Shown one piece after another: positions 58,632 to 64,000 of a stretch of DNA of 64,000 nucleotides (position 1 is its first letter; each line of letters opens with the position of its first letter). Source of the stretch: Pseudomonas lini. GTDB lineage: Bacteria > Pseudomonadota > Gammaproteobacteria > Pseudomonadales > Pseudomonadaceae. The stretch spans positions 372,001 to 436,000 of the forward strand of contig NZ_JAUSSR010000001.1 of NCBI RefSeq assembly GCF_030812475.1. The letters are read 5' to 3'. A program made the position numbers and the translations under genes. Below the pieces are notes generated by a model that made no database searches, was not told the DNA's origin, and saw only the letters and a list, made by a program, of their open reading frames with translations.

Positions 58632-59725
58632 TGTCTGAGCAAGAACTCAAGGCACTGCGCCTGCGCATCGATGCCCTGGACGAAAAAGTCCTGGAGCTGA
58701 TCAGTGAGCGCGCACGCTGCGCCCAGGAAGTTGCGCGAGTAAAGATGGCCTCGCTGGCCGAAGGCGAAGTGCCAGTGTTCTATCGTCCCGAGCGTGAAGC
58801 TCAGGTGCTCAAGCGCGTGATGGAGCGTAACCAGGGGCCGCTGGGCAACGAAGAGATGGCGCGGCTGTTCCGCGAAATCATGTCCTCGTGCCTGGCCTTG
58901 GAGCAGCCGCTTAAAGTGGCTTACCTCGGCCCTGAGGGCACCTTCACCCAGGCGGCGGCCATGAAACACTTCGGCCATGCGGTGATCAGCAAGCCAATGG
59001 CAGCCATCGACGAAGTGTTCCGCGAAGTGGCGGCCGGCGCGGTGAACTTTGGCGTGGTTCCGGTGGAAAACTCCACCGAGGGCGCGGTCAACCACACCCT
59101 CGACAGCTTCCTCGAGCACGACATGGTGATCTGTGGCGAAGTCGAGTTGCGCATTCACCACCATCTGTTGGTCGGTGAAAACACCAAGACCGACAGCATC
59201 AGCCGCATCTATTCCCACGCCCAGTCCCTGGCCCAGTGCCGCAAGTGGCTGGACGCCCATTACCCGAATGTCGAGCGCGTGGCGGTGTCCAGCAATGCCG
59301 AAGCGGCCAAGCGGGTCAAGGGCGAGTGGAATTCGGCGGCGATTGCCGGCGACATGGCCGCAGGCTTGTACGGGCTGACCCGTCTGGCAGAGAAAATCGA
59401 GGATCGCCCAGACAACTCCACGCGATTCCTGATGATTGGCAGCCAGGAAGTGCCGCCAACCGGCGACGACAAGACCTCGATCATCGTGTCCATGAGCAAC
59501 AAGCCTGGCGCACTGCACGAGTTGCTGGTGCCGTTCCACGACAACGGCATCGACCTGACGCGAATCGAGACGCGTCCGTCGCGCAGCGGTAAATGGACCT
59601 ACGTGTTCTTCATCGATTTCGTCGGCCACCACCGCGATCCGCTGGTAAAAGGTGTGCTGGAAAAGATCAGTCAGGAAGCAGTGGCACTCAAAGTGCTGGG
59701 TTCCTACCCGAAAGCCGTTCTCTAA
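58631..59725 (+). CDS. pheA: Bifunctional chorismate mutase/prephenate dehydratase
   Basis: This enzyme carries chorismate to phenylpyruvate. It has 364 residues: an AroQ-type chorismate mutase helix bundle (residues 1-90, LRLRIDALDEKVLELISERARCA), a prephenate dehydratase domain (YLGPEGTFTQAAAMKHFG ... VPVENSTEGAVNHTLD) and a C-terminal ACT domain with GALHELL and the phenylalanine-binding IETRPSRSGKWTYVFF. Feedback inhibition by phenylalanine is therefore expected. It overlaps serC by one base and lies 10 bases before hisC. Confidence 0.97.
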   Translation: MSEQELKALRLRIDALDEKVLELISERARCAQEVARVKMASLAEGEVPVFYRPEREAQVLKRVMERNQGPLGNEEMARLFREIMSSCLALEQPLKVAYLGPEGTFTQAAAMKHFGHAVISKPMAAIDEVFREVAAGAVNFGVVPVENSTEGAVNHTLDSFLEHDMVICGEVELRIHHHLLVGENTKTDSISRIYSHAQSLAQCRKWLDAHYPNVERVAVSSNAEAAKRVKGEWNSAAIAGDMAAGLYGLTRLAEKIEDRPDNSTRFLMIGSQEVPPTGDDKTSIIVSMSNKPGALHELLVPFHDNGIDLTRIETRPSRSGKWTYVFFIDFVGHHRDPLVKGVLEKISQEAVALKVLGSYPKAVL

Positions 59726-59735
59726 GGGGTAGCAA

Positions 59736-60848
59736 ATGAGTGGCGACTTCCTCGCTCTGGCACAGCCGGGCGTGCAACAACTTTCGCCTTACGTTCCGGG
59801 CAAGCCTGTGGACGAACTGGCGCGCGAGCTGGACATCGATCCGGCCAGCATCGTCAAACTGGCGAGCAACGAAAATCCGTTGGGCGCAAGTCCCAAGGCT
59901 CTGGCAGCGATTCGCGAAGAGCTGGCCGAGCTGACCCGCTATCCGGACGGCAACGGTTTTGCGCTCAAGACCCTGCTGGCCGAGCAGTGCCGCGTCGAGC
60001 TGAACCAGGTGACCCTGGGCAACGGTTCCAACGACATCCTCGAGCTGGTCGCGCGTGCCTATCTTGCACCGGGCCTGAATGCGGTGTTCAGCGAGCACGC
60101 GTTTGCGGTCTACCCGATCGTGACCCAGGCCGTTGGTGCCCAGGCAAAAGTGATCCCGGCCAAGGACTGGGGGCATGACCTGTCGGCCATGCTGGCCGCG
60201 ATCGACGCCGATACCCGCGTGGTGTTCATCGCCAATCCGAACAACCCTACCGGGACCTGGTTCGGTGCCGAAGCACTGGATGAGTTCCTGCAGGATGTGC
60301 CGGAACACGTGCTGGTTGTGCTGGACGAGGCCTACATCGAATACGCCGAAGGCAGCGATCTGCCGGATGGTCTCGACTATCTCGCGGCGTACCCGAACCT
60401 GCTTGTTTCCCGTACCTTCTCCAAGGCCTATGGCCTGGCGGCGTTGCGGGTGGGTTACGGCTTGTCCACCGCCGTGGTCGCCGATGTGCTGAATCGCGTG
60501 CGTCAGCCGTTCAACGTCAACAGCCTGGCCTTGGCCGCTGCTTGCGCTGCACTGCAAGACGCCGAATACCTGGCTGAAAGCCGTCGCCTGAACGAATCCG
60601 GCATGCAGCAGCTGGAAGCGGGTTTCCGCGAGCTGGGGCTGAGCTGGATTCCATCCAAGGGCAACTTCATTTGCGTCGACGTCGGTCGTGTTGCCATGCC
60701 CGTATTCCAGGGTTTGCTGCGCGAAGGTGTGATCGTGCGCCCGGTAGCCAACTACGGCCTGCCGAACCACCTGCGCATCACCATCGGCCTGCCGGCGGAA
60801 AACAGCCGCTTCCTCGAGGCGCTGACCAAGGTCCTGGCCCGTGGTTGA
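59736..60848 (+). CDS. hisC: Histidinol-phosphate/aromatic aminotransferase
   Basis: This 370-residue PLP enzyme is of the HisC family. Motifs are KLASNENPLGASPKAL near residue 42, ANPNNPTGTWFG, LDEAYIEYAEG and the PLP lysine in SRTFSKAYGLAALRVGYG near residue 230. Within the aromatic block pseudomonads have a second HisC (hisC2) that probably also acts on aromatic amino acids, so its role may be tyrosine/phenylalanine transamination. It overlaps the next gene by 8 bases. Confidence 0.94.
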   Translation: MSGDFLALAQPGVQQLSPYVPGKPVDELARELDIDPASIVKLASNENPLGASPKALAAIREELAELTRYPDGNGFALKTLLAEQCRVELNQVTLGNGSNDILELVARAYLAPGLNAVFSEHAFAVYPIVTQAVGAQAKVIPAKDWGHDLSAMLAAIDADTRVVFIANPNNPTGTWFGAEALDEFLQDVPEHVLVVLDEAYIEYAEGSDLPDGLDYLAAYPNLLVSRTFSKAYGLAALRVGYGLSTAVVADVLNRVRQPFNVNSLALAAACAALQDAEYLAESRRLNESGMQQLEAGFRELGLSWIPSKGNFICVDVGRVAMPVFQGLLREGVIVRPVANYGLPNHLRITIGLPAENSRFLEALTKVLARG

Positions 60849-63084
60849 TGTTACTGCGCTGCAATCCGCTGCACCTGTAATCGGGCGCCTGGTGGTGGTC
60901 GGCCTGGGTTTGATCGGCGGTTCGTTCGCCAAGGGCTTGCGTGCCAGCGGCCTGTGTCGCGAAGTGGTCGGGGTCGATCTCGATCCGCAGTCGCGCAAGC
61001 TGGCGGTCGAGCTGGGTGTGGTGGACCGCTGCGAAGAAGACCTGGCCGCTGCTTGCCAAGGCGCCGACGTGATTCAACTGGCCGTGCCAATCCTCGCCAT
61101 GGAAAAAATGCTCGGCCGCCTGGCCGGCATGAACCTGGGGCAAGCGATTCTGACCGACGTCGGCAGCGCCAAGGGCAACGTGGTGCGTGCGGCAACAGCA
61201 GCGTTCGGCGGCATGCCGGCGCGTTTCGTGCCGGGGCACCCGATTGCCGGTTCCGAGCAGAGCGGGGTGGAAGCCTCCAACGCCGACCTGTTCCGCCGCC
61301 ATAAAGTGATACTGACACCGCTGGATCAAACCGATCCGGCGGCCTTGGCCGTGGTCGACCGCCTGTGGCGCGAACTGGGCGCCGATGTCGAGCACATGCA
61401 GGTCGAGCGTCACGACGAAGTGTTGGCGGCGACCAGCCATTTGCCGCACTTGTTGGCGTTCGGCCTGGTCGATTCATTGGCCAAGCGCAATGAAAACCTT
61501 GAGATCTTCCGTTACGCTGCCGGCGGTTTCCGCGATTTCACAAGAATCGCGGGGAGCGACCCGGTCATGTGGCACGACATCTTCCTCGCCAACCGCGAAG
61601 CTGTCCTGCGCACACTCGATACATTTCGCAGCGACCTCGACGCCTTGCGCGACGCGGTCGATGCAGGGGATGGGCACCAACTGTTGGGCGTGTTCACGCG
61701 CGCCCGGGTTGCCCGCGAACATTTCAGTAAAATCCTGGCCCGCCGGGCTTATGTGGACGCTATGAACTCCAACGACCTGATTTTCCTGGCACAACCTGGT
61801 GGCCGCCTGACTGGGCGGATTCGTGTACCGGGCGATAAATCGATTTCCCACCGTTCGATCATGCTCGGCTCCCTGGCCGAAGGCGTCACCGAAGTCGAAG
61901 GCTTCCTCGAGGGCGAAGACGCCCTGGCGACCTTGCAAGCCTTCCGCGACATGGGCGTGGTGATCGAAGGTCCGCACCACGGTCGCGTGACCATTCACGG
62001 CGTCGGTCTGCATGGCCTGAAGCCTGCACCGGGCCCGATCTACCTGGGCAACTCCGGCACCTCGATGCGCCTGCTGTCCGGCTTGTTGGCTGCACAGGAC
62101 TTCGACAGCACCCTGACCGGTGACGCCTCGCTGTCCAAGCGCCCGATGAATCGCGTGGCCAATCCGCTGCGTGAAATGGGCGCCGTGATCGAAACCGCCG
62201 CCGAAGGGCGTCCGCCGATGATCATTCGCGGCGGCAACGCGCTCAAGGGCCTGACCTACACCATGCCGATGGCCAGCGCCCAGGTGAAATCCTGCCTGCT
62301 GCTGGCCGGCCTGTACGCCGAAGGCAAGACCACCGTCACCGAGCCTGCACCGACCCGAGACCACACCGAGCGTATGCTGCGTGGCTTCGGCTACCCGGTC
62401 AGCGTCAACGGTGCCACCGCGTCGGTCGAGTCTGGCCACAAGCTGACCGCCACCCACATTGAAGTCCCGGGCGATATCTCCTCGTCCGCGTTTTTCCTGG
62501 TGGCGGCTTCGATCGCCGAAGGTTCGGAGCTGGTGCTCGAGCACGTCGGCATCAACCCGACCCGAACCGGCGTGATCGACATCCTGCGCTTGATGGGCGC
62601 TGACATCACCCTGGAAAACCAGCGTGAAGTCGGCGGCGAGCCGGTAGCGGACCTGCGCGTACGTGCAGCTAAACTCAAGGGTATCGAGATTCCCGAAGCG
62701 CTGGTTCCACTGGCCATCGACGAATTCCCGGTACTGTTCGTGGCCGCGGCCTGTGCCGAAGGGCGCACCGTCCTGCGTGGTGCCGAAGAGCTGCGAGTCA
62801 AGGAGTCGGACCGGATCCAGGTCATGGCCGATGGCCTGCTGGCGCTGGGCGTCAAGTGCGAACCGACCCCGGACGGCATTATCATCGACGGCGGCCAGAT
62901 CGGCGGCGGCGAAGTGCACGGTCACGGCGATCACCGCATCGCCATGGCCTTCAGCGTGGCCTCGCTGCGCGCCACTGCGCCGATCCGCATCCATGACTGT
63001 GCCAACGTCGCGACGTCGTTCCCGAACTTCCTTGCGTTGTGCGCGCAGGTTGGTATCCGTGTAGCACAAGAGGCTCAGTCGTGA
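60841..63084 (+). CDS. Fused prephenate (cyclohexadienyl) dehydrogenase and EPSP synthase
   Basis: This 747-residue fusion covers two steps around chorismate. Residues 1-300 are a TyrA dehydrogenase with NAD motif [16 protein letters not shown] and [14 protein letters not shown]. From about residue 307 ([16 protein letters not shown]) it is AroA, 3-phosphoshikimate 1-carboxyvinyltransferase, with [34 protein letters not shown] and the C-terminal [11 protein letters not shown]. The GTG start at 60841 overlaps hisC by 8 bases. Its stop overlaps the cmk start by 4 bases. Such TyrA-AroA fusions are known in pseudomonads. Confidence 0.96.
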   Translation: MVDVTALQSAAPVIGRLVVVGLGLIGGSFAKGLRASGLCREVVGVDLDPQSRKLAVELGVVDRCEEDLAAACQGADVIQLAVPILAMEKMLGRLAGMNLGQAILTDVGSAKGNVVRAATAAFGGMPARFVPGHPIAGSEQSGVEASNADLFRRHKVILTPLDQTDPAALAVVDRLWRELGADVEHMQVERHDEVLAATSHLPHLLAFGLVDSLAKRNENLEIFRYAAGGFRDFTRIAGSDPVMWHDIFLANREAVLRTLDTFRSDLDALRDAVDAGDGHQLLGVFTRARVAREHFSKILARRAYVDAMNSNDLIFLAQPGGRLTGRIRVPGDKSISHRSIMLGSLAEGVTEVEGFLEGEDALATLQAFRDMGVVIEGPHHGRVTIHGVGLHGLKPAPGPIYLGNSGTSMRLLSGLLAAQDFDSTLTGDASLSKRPMNRVANPLREMGAVIETAAEGRPPMIIRGGNALKGLTYTMPMASAQVKSCLLLAGLYAEGKTTVTEPAPTRDHTERMLRGFGYPVSVNGATASVESGHKLTATHIEVPGDISSSAFFLVAASIAEGSELVLEHVGINPTRTGVIDILRLMGADITLENQREVGGEPVADLRVRAAKLKGIEIPEALVPLAIDEFPVLFVAAACAEGRTVLRGAEELRVKESDRIQVMADGLLALGVKCEPTPDGIIIDGGQIGGGEVHGHGDHRIAMAFSVASLRATAPIRIHDCANVATSFPNFLALCAQVGIRVAQEAQS

Positions 63085-63770
63085 AAATCATCGCACCGGT
63101 CATCACCATTGATGGGCCAAGCGGCTCCGGCAAAGGCACGGTCGCCGGGATCCTGGCCAAGCGTCTGGGCTGGAACCTGCTGGACTCCGGTGCACTGTAT
63201 CGATTGCTCGCGTTCGCGGCGTATAACCACGGCGTCGATTTGACCAATGAAGAGCTGCTGAAAAAACTCGCCGCTCATCTGGATGTGCAGTTCATCGCTG
63301 CGACCCACGGTCAACTGCAACGCATCATCCTGGAAGGCGACGAAGTCAGCGATGTCATCCGCACCGAAAGTATCGGTTCGGGTGCTTCCCAGGTCGCGGC
63401 GCTGCCCGCCGTGCGTGAGGCGCTGTTGCAGCGCCAGCGCGCATTCCAGGAGGCTCCGGGCCTGGTGGCCGACGGCCGCGACATGGGCACGGTGGTGTTT
63501 CCCGATGCGCCGTTGAAGATATTCCTCACTGCCAGTGCCGAGGAGCGTGCGCGCCGTCGATACTTGCAGTTGAAGGACAAAGTCGATGGTGTTAGTCTGT
63601 CGAGTCTGCTAGATGAGATCCGTGCACGCGATGAGCGTGACACCCAGCGCGCAGTGGCCCCGCTCAAGCCGGCGGCTGACGCGATACAGCTGGATTCCAC
63701 GGAGTTGTCCATCGAACAGGTGCTTGAACGCATCATGAGCGAGATCGCACTCCGCGATATTGCCGGGTGA
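63081..63770 (+). CDS. cmk: Cytidylate kinase
   Basis: Cmk phosphorylates CMP and dCMP with ATP. It has 229 residues from a GTG start at 63081. The P-loop is [18 protein letters not shown] at residues 8-25, followed by [13 protein letters not shown], the [12 protein letters not shown] motif and a lid region with [14 protein letters not shown]. Its start overlaps the preceding stop by 4 bases. rpsA follows, as in many proteobacteria. Confidence 0.97.
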   Translation: MKIIAPVITIDGPSGSGKGTVAGILAKRLGWNLLDSGALYRLLAFAAYNHGVDLTNEELLKKLAAHLDVQFIAATHGQLQRIILEGDEVSDVIRTESIGSGASQVAALPAVREALLQRQRAFQEAPGLVADGRDMGTVVFPDAPLKIFLTASAEERARRRYLQLKDKVDGVSLSSLLDEIRARDERDTQRAVAPLKPAADAIQLDSTELSIEQVLERIMSEIALRDIAG

Positions 63771-63772
63771 CC

Positions 63773-63816
63773 AAGAAACGACCCAGGGGACCAGTCATAG
63801 TCCTGTGTCGTTTCTT
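63773..63816 (+). promoter_or_regulatory. Hairpin between cmk and rpsA
   Basis: AAGAAACGACCCAGG and CCTGTGTCGTTTCTT pair at 14 of 15 positions around a 14-base loop, right after the cmk stop. No long T-tract follows, so it may be a partial terminator, a processing site or part of the rpsA leader. Confidence 0.6.
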
Positions 63817-63890
63817 TAAATGAACGTAACCCACGTCGTCTGGGATGTGGAGCTGGGCGTATCCTTCGCCCTTATTCAACAGGAATTAAA

Positions 63891-64000
63891 ATGAGCGAAA
63901 GCTTTGCGGAACTCTTTGAAGAAAGCCTAAAAACCCTGAACCTTCAGGCAGGCTCCATCATCACCGGTGTTATCGTTGATATCGATTACCAGGCTCGCTG
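63891..64000 (+). CDS. rpsA: 30S ribosomal protein S1, 3' end outside the window
   Basis: Only the first 36 residues are present: MSESFAELFEESLKTLNLQA, then GSIITGVIVDIDYQA, which is the N-terminus and the start of the first S1 domain of ribosomal protein bS1. AGGAA lies 5 bases before the ATG. The long structured leader after cmk fits a gene known in other bacteria for translational self-regulation. Confidence 0.95.
   Translation, partial: MSESFAELFEESLKTLNLQAGSIITGVIVDIDYQAR

Overview
The window is typical fluorescent-pseudomonad chromosome, most likely from the Pseudomonas fluorescens group. This rests on four things: high-GC codon use; gene blocks whose order I recall from Pseudomonas aeruginosa (lpdG-sucC-sucD-braB, cobO through cobS, marR-MFS-gpx-fadL, mtnA-gyrA-serC-pheA-hisC-tyrA/aroA-cmk-rpsA); the fused TyrA-AroA protein; and about 27 copies of the Pseudomonas REP sequence (GTGGGAGC or GTAGGAGC ... 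GCTCGCGA). Species placement is inference. I see no rRNA, tRNA, CRISPR array, transposase or prophage block.

Layout. 1-3.6 kb: the end of the 2-oxoglutarate dehydrogenase/succinyl-CoA ligase operon (lpdG, sucC, sucD). 4-10.2 kb: a branched-chain amino acid carrier, two small membrane protein genes, a small lipoprotein with an AlgU-type promoter, two overlapping hotdog thioesterases, and htpG with a good sigma-32 promoter. 10.3-15.5 kb: pirin, OsmC and amidohydrolase genes, then purM-purN-DUF3108 on the minus strand. 15.8-21.2 kb: DUF2066 protein, AI-2E/PerM permease, hda, two NlpC/P60 lipoproteins and an O-methyltransferase. 21.4-22.7 kb: a PQQ-type sugar dehydrogenase lipoprotein. 22.8-32.2 kb: a cobalamin riboswitch followed by ten cobalamin genes that adenosylate the corrin ring, amidate it, make the aminopropanol arm and the lower base, and join the nucleotide loop. 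32.3-36.2 kb: MarR regulator, MFS pump, 40-aa membrane peptide, secreted glutathione peroxidase and FadL-type porin. 36.3-38.7 kb: three small unrecognised genes around the only gene-poor kilobase. 38.7-48.9 kb: rmuC, a transporter-linked hybrid histidine kinase of the MxtR/CrbS type, a TetR-MFS divergent pair, a fused MFS-acyltransferase and a diguanylate cyclase. 49.2-54.1 kb: SDR, mupP, ubiG and an MTA deaminase on the minus strand, divergent from mtnA. 54.5-64 kb: gyrA, then serC-pheA-hisC-tyrA/aroA-cmk and the start of rpsA, one serine/aromatic/nucleotide block.

Nearly everything is core metabolism, and I do not see a convincing new multi-gene system. The best leads are regulatory or structural: a matched pair of MarR operators, a 17-bp inverted repeat covering the ribosome-binding site of the TetR-linked pump, a 30-bp perfect AT-rich palindrome, a DnaA-box-like cluster in the gene-poor kilobase, REPIN dimers with matched arms and related spacers, and a cobB gene whose C-terminus is translated from a REPIN.
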